Shown here one piece after another: positions 48,726 to 56,691 of a stretch of 64,000 nucleotides of DNA. The notes beneath the pieces are model-generated. The model had not been told where the DNA came from, made no database searches, and worked only from the letters and a program-made list of their open reading frames with translations. Location of the stretch: assembly GCA_963836915.1 (NCBI GenBank), contig CAWILH010000002.1, positions 1,922,001 to 1,986,000 on the forward strand, written 5' to 3'. The stretch's first letter is position 1. The number at the start of each line of letters is the position of its first letter. This DNA comes from Cryomorpha sp963836915 (GTDB lineage Bacteria > Bacteroidota > Bacteroidia > Flavobacteriales_D > Cryomorphaceae). Both the position numbers and the translations under genes were made by a program.

Positions 48726-48771
48726 TGGACTGTTCAGTCCATAATTATATCTTTGTGGACTAATCAGTACA
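48726..48771 (+). promoter_or_regulatory. promoter flanked by two TetR-type operators
   Basis: TGGACTGTTCAGTCCA (48726-48741) and TGGACTAATCAGTACA (48756-48771) surround the -7 box TATCTTTG (48748-48755). A third copy, TGGACAAATCAGTCCA, is at 49956-49971. Position and palindromy suggest control by the TetR protein of the same cassette. Confidence 0.75.
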
Positions 48772-48800
48772 AAATTATTTGTGCTTTAAAAAATAATAGA

Positions 48801-49550
48801 ATGACAAAGTTAAAAAACAAAGTAGCCTTAATAACAGGAGGAACAAGCGGAATTGGAAGAGCAACAGCAGTTGACTTTATAGACCAAGGAGCAACCGTTA
48901 TTATTACAGGAAGACACCAAAATACAGTTGACCAAACTGTAAAGGAATTAGGCGAAAATGCCAAGGGAATTGTAGCCGACTCAAGCAGTATCAATGACCT
49001 CAAATCGCTTGCTGAAAAAGTAAAATCCTTAACAGGAAAAGTTGATGTGCTTTTTGTGAATGCAGGTTATGGAAAATTTGCACCAATCGAACAGATTGAC
49101 GAGGAACATTTTGATGAACAATTTAATGTTTTGGTAAAAGGAACACTTTTTACGGTTCAATCAATTTTACCACTAATGAATGAAGGTAGCTCAATTATTT
49201 TGAACACATCAGTAGTAACAGAAAAAGGAATGCAAGGTGCATCTGTATATTCGGCTTGTAAAGGTGCCGTGAAATCTTTCGTGAAAACCTTCGCATCAGA
49301 ATTATCAGATAGAAAAATTCGCCTAAACGCAGTAAGTCCTGGACCAATAGAAACTGACTTCTTCAATAAAACAGGAATGAACGAAGAACAAATAAATGGA
49401 TTTGCAGGAGCGGTTTTACCACAAGTACCAATGGGTAGATTTGGTAAATCTTCAGAAGTTGCAAAAGCCGTAACATATTTAGCGGCTGATGATGCTTCTT
49501 TTGTTCACGGAACAGAAATTTATGTTGATGGTGGAATGGTTCAATTTTAA
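48801..49550 (+). CDS. cassette 3: SDR family oxidoreductase
   Basis: Cassette 3 spans 48633-50746 and holds three genes. This one is 249 residues from ATG 48801 (MTKLKNKVALITGGTSGIGR); a longer frame from 48753 would include the promoter. NAD(P)-binding TGGTSGIG, LFVNAGYGKFAPI, catalytic Ser in SIILNTSVVTEKG, Tyr/Lys in YSACKGAVKSFVKTF, and the classical SDR end HGTEIYVDGGMVQF. Substrate unknown. SDR-DoxX-TetR clusters commonly respond to quinones or other electrophiles; that role is inference. The gene follows the double operator, and DoxX starts 17 bp after its stop. Confidence 0.9.
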   Translation: MTKLKNKVALITGGTSGIGRATAVDFIDQGATVIITGRHQNTVDQTVKELGENAKGIVADSSSINDLKSLAEKVKSLTGKVDVLFVNAGYGKFAPIEQIDEEHFDEQFNVLVKGTLFTVQSILPLMNEGSSIILNTSVVTEKGMQGASVYSACKGAVKSFVKTFASELSDRKIRLNAVSPGPIETDFFNKTGMNEEQINGFAGAVLPQVPMGRFGKSSEVAKAVTYLAADDASFVHGTEIYVDGGMVQF

Positions 49551-49567
49551 TTTTAAAAAAAAACGAG

Positions 49568-49951
49568 ATGAACAAATATATCAACCTAATAGGCAGAATA
49601 CTTTTTGCATTAATGTTTTTATTGCCGGCATTGAACAAGATTACCAATTTTGAAGGAACGCAACAATATATGGCTTCTAAAAATATGCCTATGATACCGT
49701 TCTTGTTGGTTTGTGCAATCGTAATTCTTTTGTTTGGTGCATTTTCAATTGGTGCAGGCTTTAAAAGTAAAATCGGTTCAATAGCACTTATCGTTTTCTT
49801 AATTCCTGCAACTTTGATTTTTCATAATGAACTTTCAGACCAAAATCAATTCATACATTTTCTTAAAAATGTTGCATTAATTGGCGGACTTCTAATTTTG
49901 TTCGTAAATGGAACAGGCGAATTGAGTTTAGACAATAAAGTTAAATCTTAA
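49568..49951 (+). CDS. cassette 3: DoxX family membrane protein
   Basis: 127 residues with four hydrophobic helices (NLIGRILFALMFLLPALNKI, IPFLLVCAIVILLFGAFSIG, SIALIVFLIPATLIFHNELS, FLKNVALIGGLLILFVNGTG). It has the DoxX signature of a small four-helix protein with a Phe-rich first helix and the HxE-like segment FHNELSDQNQFIHFLKN. These proteins often accompany redox enzymes. Same operon as the SDR gene. An operator copy and a terminator follow it. Confidence 0.85.
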   Translation: MNKYINLIGRILFALMFLLPALNKITNFEGTQQYMASKNMPMIPFLLVCAIVILLFGAFSIGAGFKSKIGSIALIVFLIPATLIFHNELSDQNQFIHFLKNVALIGGLLILFVNGTGELSLDNKVKS

Positions 49952-49955
49952 AATT

Positions 49956-49971
49956 TGGACAAATCAGTCCA
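49956..49971 (+). promoter_or_regulatory. third TetR-type operator
   Basis: TGGACAAATCAGTCCA, between the doxX stop and the tetR gene. It matches the two operators at 48726 and 48756, suggesting that the regulator also controls itself. Confidence 0.65.
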
Positions 49972-49985
49972 TATTTATTATTTTT

Positions 49986-50017
49986 ACAGGGTGGAAATTT
50001 TCCACCCTGTATTTTTT
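49986..50017 (+). terminator. terminator after doxX
   Basis: Stem ACAGGGTGGAAA with TTTCCACCCTGT, followed by ATTTTTTT, directly before the tetR ATG. It separates doxX from tetR. Confidence 0.75.
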
Positions 50018-50025
50018 TATTTATT

Positions 50026-50646
50026 ATGGCAAGACAGAGAGAATTTGACGAAACAATCATTATAGAAAAGGCTACAAATCTTTTTTGGAAAAAAGGATAT
50101 AATGCAGTTTCTACACAAGACCTAATTGATGCCTTCGGCATCAGTCGTTCCAGTATGTACGGTGCATATAAAGACAAACGAAATTTATTTATTATTACCT
50201 TACAGCATTACAGACAAACCGCATCGCAAGGAATGATAGACGTTTTGAATAGTAATAATCCATTTAAAGAAACCATTACGCAACTTTTAAATCAACTTAT
50301 AAGAGATACAATTTCCGATAATGACAACAAAGGTTGCTTTATAGTAAACACAGCCATAGAACTTGCACCACACGATACTGAAATTTTGGAAATTATTGTT
50401 GAAAATAGGAAAAATATAATTTCTGCATTGGCTACTTCAATAGAAAAAGGAATCAAAAATGGCGAAATTGAAACTACCCAAAAACCAGAATCGTTAGCTA
50501 ACTATTTTTATAACCTAATAAATGGTTTACGTGTGGACTCAAAAGTTCATAAAGACCAAAATAATTATAAGGAAATCGTAGAAATTGCGATTAGTGTATT
50601 AGACAATGGAAAAAGGCCAGCAGGTAACAATGTATATAAAAAATAG
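50026..50646 (+). CDS. cassette 3: TetR family regulator
   Basis: 206 residues. The N-terminal helix-turn-helix has IIEKATNLFWKKGYNAVSTQ and DLIDAFGISRSSMYGAYKDK. The C-terminal ligand domain has GCFIVNTAIELAPHDTEILE, typical of the TetR subgroup near AcrR/YcfQ-like and Bacteroidota redox-sensing regulators. It probably represses the SDR-DoxX operon through the TGGAC-N6-GTCCA sites. Its last codons overlap the attC left core (50620-50628), so the recombination site is partly coding. Confidence 0.9.
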   Translation: MARQREFDETIIIEKATNLFWKKGYNAVSTQDLIDAFGISRSSMYGAYKDKRNLFIITLQHYRQTASQGMIDVLNSNNPFKETITQLLNQLIRDTISDNDNKGCFIVNTAIELAPHDTEILEIIVENRKNIISALATSIEKGIKNGEIETTQKPESLANYFYNLINGLRVDSKVHKDQNNYKEIVEIAISVLDNGKRPAGNNVYKK

Positions 50647-50755
50647 GCGAAACATTAGTAAATTCAAGACTTTTGGCTCGTATCAAAGTTTGTCCTTAAC
50701 CGAAAGTTTCGTGCTTCGAAATCGCCTACTTTTCATATACTAAACGTTGTGTGGC
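50620..50755 (+). other. attC-like site of cassette 3
   Basis: Left core GCAGGTAAC (50620-50628) is the exact reverse complement of the cassette start GTTACCTGC (48632). The 19-bp arm from 50632 (GTATATAAAAAATAGGCGA) pairs with TCGCCTACTTTTCATATAC at 50722-50740, two G-T pairs. The next core GTTGTGTGGC is at 50746. Confidence 0.9.
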
Positions 50756-50770
50756 ATTAAAAACGACCGA

Positions 50771-51412
50771 ATGACAATCTTCTCTCGACATATAGACTCG
50801 AACAACAAATTGGTAGAAAAATCAACAGACCAGTTAGCTGAACTTATAAAGGATGAGTCAAACAGACAGCAAATCGCAGAATTGATTTATCACAGATTAT
50901 ATGATAGGTTTTTGAAAATATTCTTTTTTGAACCTAAAATTAAAATGGAATATGAAATTGACGGAAAAAAAGATGAAAAAGACCAATTTCACTATGAATA
51001 TAAAAGTGGATTTCTAATGATGAGTAGTGCCTGCCTGGTAATTGAAACCATGGCCTCTTTTATCCAAGGCAACGACAAGACTATAGGACAGGGAAATGAG
51101 AATTTCAAAATCGTATTTGAAAAGTGTAAGGAATATGACAACGACCTTAAGGAATTTGAAAACCAGAACATATACAAGTCAATCAGAAATGGTCTCCTTC
51201 ATCAAGGCGAAAGCTATGACAAATATAAAATTGTCAGGAATGGCCATCTTTACGACCGAACAAATAATAAAATCAATGCGACCAAATTTATTCGCTATTT
51301 GAAAGACTTTCTCATAAGTTATAAAAATGAGTTACAAAATGAATCTACAAAGTGGGACAGCGAGATATGGGACAATTGCCGAACCAAAATCCGCTATATA
51401 ATAAATGAATAA
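50771..51412 (+). CDS. cassette 4: HEPN-like protein, intact copy
   Basis: Cassette 4 spans 50747-51551. 213 residues starting MTIFSRHIDSNNKLVEKSTD at ATG 50771. Mostly helical. The motif SIRNGLLHQGESYDKYKIVR has Arg-Asn-x3-His, the HEPN RNase-type signature. FFFEPKIKMEYEIDGKKDEK is a charged strand pair, and the C-terminus is helical (KFIRYLKDFLISYKNELQNE). A HEPN RNase or defence-linked role is inference from that motif only. No partner nucleotidyltransferase is present. It is the second copy of cassette 1, 805 bp against 804 bp, and is the functional version. Confidence 0.75.
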   Translation: MTIFSRHIDSNNKLVEKSTDQLAELIKDESNRQQIAELIYHRLYDRFLKIFFFEPKIKMEYEIDGKKDEKDQFHYEYKSGFLMMSSACLVIETMASFIQGNDKTIGQGNENFKIVFEKCKEYDNDLKEFENQNIYKSIRNGLLHQGESYDKYKIVRNGHLYDRTNNKINATKFIRYLKDFLISYKNELQNESTKWDSEIWDNCRTKIRYIINE

Positions 51413-51423
51413 AAATTAAAAAC

Positions 51424-51560
51424 GCCACACAACAACAAATAAACGCAAGCCGGCTTTAATCCCGCTCCGGTAGGGGCTTTACGGTGGACAGAGAAACCTT
51501 TCGTTTCTTTACAACACCACGGAAGAAGCCGCCCTGCGTTTATTCAAACCGTTGTGCGGC
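51424..51560 (+). other. attC-like site of cassette 4
   Basis: Same fold as attC of cassette 1: left core GCCACACAAC (51424-51433), inner AATAAACGCA/TGCGTTTATT. Here it is followed by a different next core, GTTGTGCGGC at 51551. The switch in sequence happens exactly at GTTGTG, as recombination at GTT predicts. Confidence 0.9.
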
Positions 51561-51566
51561 ATAAAA

Positions 51567-52205
51567 ATGAGAGACCTGCTAACCATAATTGTTGCTGAAC
51601 GAAAAGCACTCATAAAAGGATTGACGATTTCATTCCTGCTGATCTTGCCTTTCACTTTCCTGCCAGCAGTTATTAGAAGTGGTTTATCAATTTCGACAAT
51701 TATTGGACGGTTAAACGATTCTATTCTTTATTCACTTGGGTTTTCCTTGATTGTAGTTATCGCAGCAGTGATTCAAAACTATAATGGCCTCGTTGACAGG
51801 AAATGGTATTTCGACCGTCCAGCATTTAAAGACTTGGACTTTTATGGCCGAATAGATGGAATAGGTAGTGTTGTTCATGATCTAGAAACAGTTCTGCTTG
51901 GAAAAATCGAAAACTATTTCTTCCGACTGAATTTGGTTGACACAGATAAAAAAGTGCCGACTTTAGAAATTGTCCCGCTAATCGACTTAACTGAAAAAGA
52001 AATCGAAATTGAAAAACTAAAATCGGAGCTTGGTTTTAAGACAGACTTATTTTTTGGAATGAGAGTTAGCTTAAACGAAATTGACCTCGAAAACCCAAAA
52101 GGAATTAAAGGACTGTTGACTGACTTAGCCAAAACGCTCAAAGAATTAGACTTTGAAAGCTTAGACGTTGATGAAAATGAATTAGAATTGGATTTAAAAA
52201 AATAA
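51567..52205 (+). CDS. cassette 5: orphan membrane protein
   Basis: Cassette 5 spans 51552-52268. ATG 51567 (MRDLLTIIVAERKALIKG) gives 212 residues; TTG at 51552 would start inside the core site. Two hydrophobic helices: LTISFLLILPFTFLPAVI and SLGFSLIVVIAAVIQ. The rest is a cytoplasmic, acidic domain (EIEIEKLKSELGFKTDLFFG, TLKELDFESLDVDENELELD). No recognised family and no signal for secretion. Like cassette 2, the start lies within 20 bp of the core. Confidence 0.72.
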   Translation: MRDLLTIIVAERKALIKGLTISFLLILPFTFLPAVIRSGLSISTIIGRLNDSILYSLGFSLIVVIAAVIQNYNGLVDRKWYFDRPAFKDLDFYGRIDGIGSVVHDLETVLLGKIENYFFRLNLVDTDKKVPTLEIVPLIDLTEKEIEIEKLKSELGFKTDLFFGMRVSLNEIDLENPKGIKGLLTDLAKTLKELDFESLDVDENELELDLKK

Positions 52206-52212
52206 AATACGA

Positions 52213-52276
52213 CCGCACAACATTACCTATACTCAATGCCCTTCGGGACACTGCGCATAGCCATGGCGTTGGCAAA
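52213..52276 (+). other. attC-like site of cassette 5
   Basis: Left core CCGCACAAC (52213-52221) is the reverse complement of the cassette start GTTGTGCGG (51551). The short stem CTATACTCA ... TGCGCATAG has the tip TGCCCTTCGGGACA. The next core GTTGGCAAA is at 52268. Confidence 0.85.
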
Positions 52277-52378
52277 CATTTACCATTTGTTTCGGAAAGT
52301 CGACCGTTAATGATTTTTAATTTGAAAGAGACAATATTTACTGTAATTTAAGGTGATGACTTTGAAATTTAATATGGC

Positions 52379-54426
52379 TTGAGGACAACTATCAACGTTT
52401 TATCTATTTTGCTGTTTGGGCTTACAGCAAACTATATTTCTGCACAAAATTTAGTGCCCAACCCCAGTTTTGAAGATACCATCATGTGCCCAATAGGACT
52501 TCACCAAGTAACTCAGGCATGTGAATTTTGGTTTGACCCTGTTGGCAATTCTACAGCTGATTATTATAATAGGTGTTCTGAGAACAGTTGGTCCGTGTCC
52601 CACAAAATGAAAGCGGATATCAACAACCCAGAACTGGGGATGCCTTCTGTGGGATAATATTGACTGGACCTTCAGTCGACCTATTTCCTTTTTTTTATGC
52701 TGAGTACATCTCAGTTCAATTATATAGTCCTTTGGAAATCGGGGAGTCATATGAAATCCAAATGTATTTGAATTTGACAGATAGTTCTGTATTCAGTACA
52801 AGTAGTATTGGAGTTCTGCTTACTAATAACGCTTATATACCACCGTCACCTACAGATACAGGTATAGCTGGTGATCCTCAATTAATGAATCCAGCGGACA
52901 ATTTTATCTCTGATACATTAAATTGGATGGTTTACAATGAAACTTTCATTGCTAGTTCTAATTATCAATTTATTACTATCGGAAACTTTAAGAATTTCTC
53001 TGATACACCACTCATGAACACAGGATTAGAGTCTAATCCATGGAATAATAATCCTGATTGGCCAAATGTATTAATAGATGATGTATCGCTTGAACCTGTA
53101 GAAGCTACATTCGATACTATATGTGTGGGCGAAAATGTATCTTTTCTTTCACAAGGCGATTCACTGTTTTCATGGGCCAATAGTTATAGTCCTGACTTAA
53201 TTATTTCGACGGACTCTATTCTCAATGCGAGCCCTATCACAAATACCACATATTACGAAGACAGCAATTTGGGAAGAATTAATCATGTGGTTATTGTCAC
53301 GCAAAATCAAAATTTAAACTTTGGAGCTGACACCAACCTGTGTCCTGGCGACACGTTAATGCTTACTGCGACCAATCCATATTCTACTTATTTGTGGCAA
53401 GATGGGGCAACTGAGTCTGAATACAATTTAAGCGAAGAAGGCACCTATTGGGTAGAAGTAACCAATTCTTGTGGTATTTTCACGGACACGCTGGATGTTA
53501 CCTACAATGAAATATTATTCGATTTGGGGAGTGACACATCCTTGTGTGCTGGCGAAAATCTAGTTTTAGATCCTAATTTATCAGAAGTAAGCTATTTATG
53601 GCAAAATGGATCTACAAACTCGGTTTATAGTGTCCCAAGTTGGCTAATACCAGGTCAATTTTTCTTAGAAGTCCATGATTCCATTGGCTGTGGGCGCGAT
53701 ACAATATATGTTGATTACCACAGTGAAATAGAAAATACTTTTTTTGCTGGAATTGGCGCGATATGCGAAGGGCAGTCTAAGACTCTCTCATACACCAGCG
53801 AAGTTGGTCAAAATTACTTTTGGTCAGATGGTTCTACGGATACTAGTATTGTAATAAATGAACCCGGTGAATATTGGCTTGAAGTTAGTAACAGATGCTT
53901 ATCTAATTCTGACACAATAAGAATTCTTTCCAAACCTACTCCATTTTTTGATTTAGGCGAAGATATCGTCCGATGTGACGGAGAGTCGATAGTTCTTCAG
54001 ATAAACACAATTGAAGATGCTTTGGTCTGGTGGGTCACTCCATCAACGTCTTCACCCATTACCATTCGGAACGAAGGGGAGTTTATAGCAATGGCAGAAT
54101 TGAATGGGTGTAGATTCACGGATTCATTATATGTGTCTTTCGAAGATTGTGAAATATCCTTAACTATTCCAAATGTGTTTACACCAAATGCCGATGGATT
54201 AAATGACCTTTTCTACATAGAGGGCATTAATATTTCCGCAATTAATATTCAAATTTTCAACCGCTGGGGGCAATTGATTTTCGAAACAAATGATATCAAC
54301 AAATCCTGGAATGGTAAGTCGCCTAATGGAATTGATTGCCCTCCTGGAGCTTATTTTTATACTATAACGGCCAGAAATAGTCTTAGAGAAAAGGTTTTTA
54401 GTGGCACTATTACTCTACTAAAATAA
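52379..54426 (+). pseudogene. cassette 6: T9SS type B secreted protein gene, frameshifted
   Basis: Cassette 6 spans 52269-54498, large for a cassette. A TTG start at 52379 gives the leader VLSILLFGLTANYISAQ and the usual surface-protein start NLVPNPSFEDT. At about 52593-52598 the text GTGT breaks the frame. Removing one GT dinucleotide joins SENSWSV to PQNESGYQQPRTGDAFCGII, a continuous protein of about 680 residues. The body has several Ig/PKD-like repeats with DLGSDTSLCAGENLVL-type cores. The end is the gliding-motility-associated (T9SS type B) sorting domain: NVFTPNADGLNDLFYIEG, IQIFNRWGQLIFETND, WNGKSPNG, PPGAYFYTITA. As written only the second frame from 52588 would encode the bulk, without a leader. 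Confidence 0.85.
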
Positions 54427-54435
54427 AAAATACGA

Positions 54436-54506
54436 TTTGCCAACATTGAGTAAAATGCATAAGCTCCTACCGTCGCTTACGACATCTTACTCTGAGCGTT
54501 GGGGCA
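54436..54506 (+). other. attC-like site of cassette 6
   Basis: Left core TTTGCCAAC (54436-54444) is the reverse complement of the cassette start GTTGGCAAA (52268). The stem TTGAGTAAAATG pairs imperfectly with ATCTTACTCTGA; inner TAAGC with GCTTA. The next core GTTGGGGCAA is at 54498. Confidence 0.85.
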
Positions 54507-54564
54507 AATAAAAAGCAAAGGGTTGCGAAGTACTTACTCGGATGAGCTTCACGGGTCTTTTTCG

Positions 54565-54572
54565 TATCTTTG
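54565..54572 (+). promoter_or_regulatory. cassette-borne promoter of the toxin-antitoxin pair
   Basis: TATCTTTG lies 4 bp before the antitoxin ATG (54577), so the message would be leaderless or nearly so. It gives cassette 7 its own promoter. Confidence 0.55.
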
Positions 54573-54576
54573 AGAT

Positions 54577-54789
54577 ATGGGGACAAAAGAGCTTTTAAGA
54601 GAAATTGAACGATTGCCTCTCAGCAAACGAATGTTGGTCATTGAACAAACGCTTAAATCCATTCGACAAGCTGAGTTGAAAGCGCGCATAGACAAGGCCG
54701 TTGATAATTTAATGCATGACTATCGCTCGGACAAAGAGTTGACAGCCTTTACGGATATTGATTTTGAGAATTTTTATGAGACAAGGTGA
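54577..54789 (+). CDS. cassette 7: antitoxin of a PemK/MazF-type module
   Basis: 70 residues (MGTKELLREIERLPLSKRML), a short helical protein with an acidic C-terminus (YRSDKELTAFTDIDFENFYE). It precedes and overlaps by 14 bp the start of a PemK/MazF-like toxin gene, the normal order antitoxin then toxin. The N-terminal segment ELLREIERLPLSKRMLVIEQ resembles small antitoxins of the 'addiction module component' kind. It should neutralise the toxin. With the toxin broken by an IS it is now an orphan. Cassette 7 begins at 54499. Confidence 0.8.
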   Translation: MGTKELLREIERLPLSKRMLVIEQTLKSIRQAELKARIDKAVDNLMHDYRSDKELTAFTDIDFENFYETR

Positions 54790-54872
54790 AATTTGGCTCA
54801 TCAACCTAGATCCAACCCTGTGTTGAGCACCCCTAAATGGTCGGACACGATTACGGAAAGAAATTCGTAATT

Positions 54873-55205
54873 ATGGACGTGAAAACGACTGAAAAAGGAA
54901 CCAAGAAGTTCACCAAAGAAGAAAAGCTGGCTATCCTGAAGGAAGCCCGTGAAACAAGTGTAAAGGCCACACTGGAGAAGTATTCGCTCTACCCAGCTAC
55001 GTTTTACTATTGGAAAAACAAGTATGATGACCAGGGCGCGGACGGCCTTGATCACAGTGCGGTAAAAGAGAAGCTCAGGACCGTCAAAGCACTTGAGAAA
55101 GAAAACCGGATGCTCAAAGAGCTACTCGCGCAAGAGAAACTTGAGAACGCGCTGAAAAACGACTTGCTAAAAAAAAAGTATCCACATCTGAGAAAGTTGC
55201 TTTAG
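54873..55205 (+). CDS. IS3-family transposase OrfA
   Basis: 110 residues from ATG 54873 (MDVKTTEKGTKKFTKEEKLA); the frame is open from 54837, but that part is in the IS end. Helix-turn-helix KATLEKYSLYPATFYYWKNK, then a leucine-zipper-like coiled coil (VKALEKENRMLKELLAQEKL). It binds the IS ends. OrfA ends at TAG 55203-55205. The run of nine A at 55169-55177 allows a -1 shift into OrfB. Confidence 0.9.
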   Translation: MDVKTTEKGTKKFTKEEKLAILKEARETSVKATLEKYSLYPATFYYWKNKYDDQGADGLDHSAVKEKLRTVKALEKENRMLKELLAQEKLENALKNDLLKKKYPHLRKLL

Positions 55206-56236
55206 CACGGCAGCATATCGGCAAAGGTCTTAAGCGTGACACAGTACTTGCCCTTATAGGCTTAAGTAAGCATAGTTACTACTACAAGCCCAAACCGGGT
55301 ACCAAGGGCAGAAAGCCATCGACTCATTGCCCGCAGCTGCAAGACGATGGAAGCATTGTTTTAATATCCAATGAGGCAGTTGTAGATGAGATGGCCGACA
55401 TCAAATCTGACCCAGAAACGGATTATGGCTACAAGGCAATGACAGCAGCGTTGATGTTGCTCGGGTACATCATCAACCGCAAGAAAGTATACCGATTGAT
55501 GGATCAGTGGCAGTTGCTTCATGAAGCCAGGAAGAAGGCGCCGCGTCCCTATGCCAAGTACAGGAGGGTTAATCCTACTGGGCCACTTATGGTAATCGAA
55601 ATGGATATAAAGTTCCAGTGGGTAGCCTCTCACCAGCGCTATGCCTACATACTGACTATCATCGATTGCTTCACCCGTAAAGTTCTACATTGGCAAGTGG
55701 CTTATTCGATCAAAAAGAATCAGGTAATCTCTGCTTGGCAGCAAGTTATCCTCAACTATTTACAACCGCATCAAATGCTCAACAAAGAAATCACCATCGA
55801 AGTGCGCAACGACAATGACAGCAGGTTCGTTGCCAAAGAGGTACAAAAGTACATGACTGATAATCATCTTAACCAAGTCTTTACGCACCCCTACACACCT
55901 GAAGAAAACGGGCACATCGAAAGCTTTCATGCTATTTTGGGGAAGTCACTTAGCAGAAAAGACTTCTCCACAATCACTGATTTGGAGGTTCATCTCCACG
56001 GTTTCTATGACATTTACAACACGATAAGACTTCATGGAAGCCTCGATCACCTAACCCCGGTAATGTTCTGGAATCTATGGAAAGACGGACTCATTGAGTC
56101 AATACCGCGTAAGAACAAACCTCTCAAACACAGGCTGAAAGTGCCACATTATCAGCTATCGGGCAATGGGAGCTTGAGGGCAGCATCTGGCATGCCCGAA
56201 GGGCAACAAAAACAAACGCAGGCCATAGAGATATGA
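55169..56236 (+). CDS. IS3-family transposase OrfB (made as OrfAB by -1 frameshift)
   Basis: The DDE integrase half, entered by -1 slippage at A9 (55169-55177). After the shift it reads KKVSTSEKVALARQHIGKGL, then ALIGLSKHSYYYKPKPG and the HTH-like DYGYKAMTAALMLLGYIINR. Catalytic residues: first Asp in PLMVIEMDIKFQWV, second Asp in IEVRNDNDSRFVAKEV, Glu in TPEENGHIESFHAILGKSL. C-terminal family motif DIYNTIRLHGSLDHLTPVMF. The frame is uninterrupted from the slippery run to the stop at 56236, so the transposase should be functional. Confidence 0.92.
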   Translation, partial: KKKVSTSEKVALARQHIGKGLKRDTVLALIGLSKHSYYYKPKPGTKGRKPSTHCPQLQDDGSIVLISNEAVVDEMADIKSDPETDYGYKAMTAALMLLGYIINRKKVYRLMDQWQLLHEARKKAPRPYAKYRRVNPTGPLMVIEMDIKFQWVASHQRYAYILTIIDCFTRKVLHWQVAYSIKKNQVISAWQQVILNYLQPHQMLNKEITIEVRNDNDSRFVAKEVQKYMTDNHLNQVFTHPYTPEENGHIESFHAILGKSLSRKDFSTITDLEVHLHGFYDIYNTIRLHGSLDHLTPVMFWNLWKDGLIESIPRKNKPLKHRLKVPHYQLSGNGSLRAASGMPEGQQKQTQAIEI

Positions 56237-56682
56237 CCTGCGTCTTCAACCATCGGTATAAAGGTCACCATCGGTTGCATCTGGCACAACAAAATTAGTA
56301 CCTTGTACCACTCATTTATTAACCCTATCGTAATTTGTCCGATTTATAGGGGGGCAAACCACCCTGGGAGCTGAAATCAAAAAAACACGGCCTGCAATCG
56401 TAGTGAATGACAACACCATTGGACGCCTGCCGTTAAAAGTTATAGTCCCCTTGACCGACTGGAAAGTGCGATATACTGCAGCGCCATGGATGGTAAAACT
56501 TGATCCTAGCAAGAAGAACAAACTAACTAAAGCATCCTCGGCTGATTGCTTCCAAGTCCGCTCATTATCCGAACAGAGATTTGTAAAGAAAATAGGAATT
56601 GTTGACGCAGACGTATTAGAAAAAATCAAAGAAGGACTCGCAATAGTTCTTTCGATAAGCTACTGAAGAAAAAAGAGAATAC

Positions 56683-56691
56683 TTGCCCCAA
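56683..56691 (+). other. attC left core of cassette 7, cut by a group II intron
   Basis: TTGCCCCAA is the reverse complement of bases 2-10 of the cassette start GTTGGGGCAA (54498). The expected last C (AAC) is replaced by the first base of an intron end (TCGAGTAGAC). It is the only attC of the array that is incomplete. Confidence 0.75.

Larger units (their letters stand above)
54821..56360 (+). mobile_element. IS3-family insertion sequence
   Basis: 1540 bp flanked by the 6-bp direct repeat ACCCTG. The left end TGTTGAGCACCCC continues to TCGGACACGATTACG. The right end on the opposite strand reads GGTTTGCCCCCC and continues to TCGGACAAATTACG, so the terminal inverted repeats are imperfect but clear. 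It carries orfA and orfB with a -1 frameshift site. Its left end also occurs as a palindromic relic at 6607-6686. The copy looks complete and may be active. Confidence 0.93.
54776..56666 (+). pseudogene. cassette 7: PemK/MazF-type toxin gene interrupted by an IS3-family element
   Basis: The 5' piece (54776-54820) reads MRQGEIWLINLDPTL, the standard PemK/MazF start. The IS occupies 54821-56360 and duplicated the target ACCCTG (54815-54820 and 56361-56366). After removing the IS and one target copy the frame continues GAEIKKTRPAIVVNDNTIGR, PLKVIVPLTDWKVRYTAAPW and KADSA-type KLTKASSADCFQVRSLSEQR, ending at 56666: 114 residues. MazF-type toxins are mRNA interferases. The remaining 3' frame (from 56403) lacks the N-terminal catalytic strand, so the toxin is inactive here. 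Confidence 0.92.

Noticed and set aside
48571..54506. Canonical GTTRRRY/RYYYAAC attC boxes
   Set aside because: The cores (GTTGTGY, GTTACCT, GTTGGCA) break the consensus beyond GTT/AAC, so the sites are called attC-like only.
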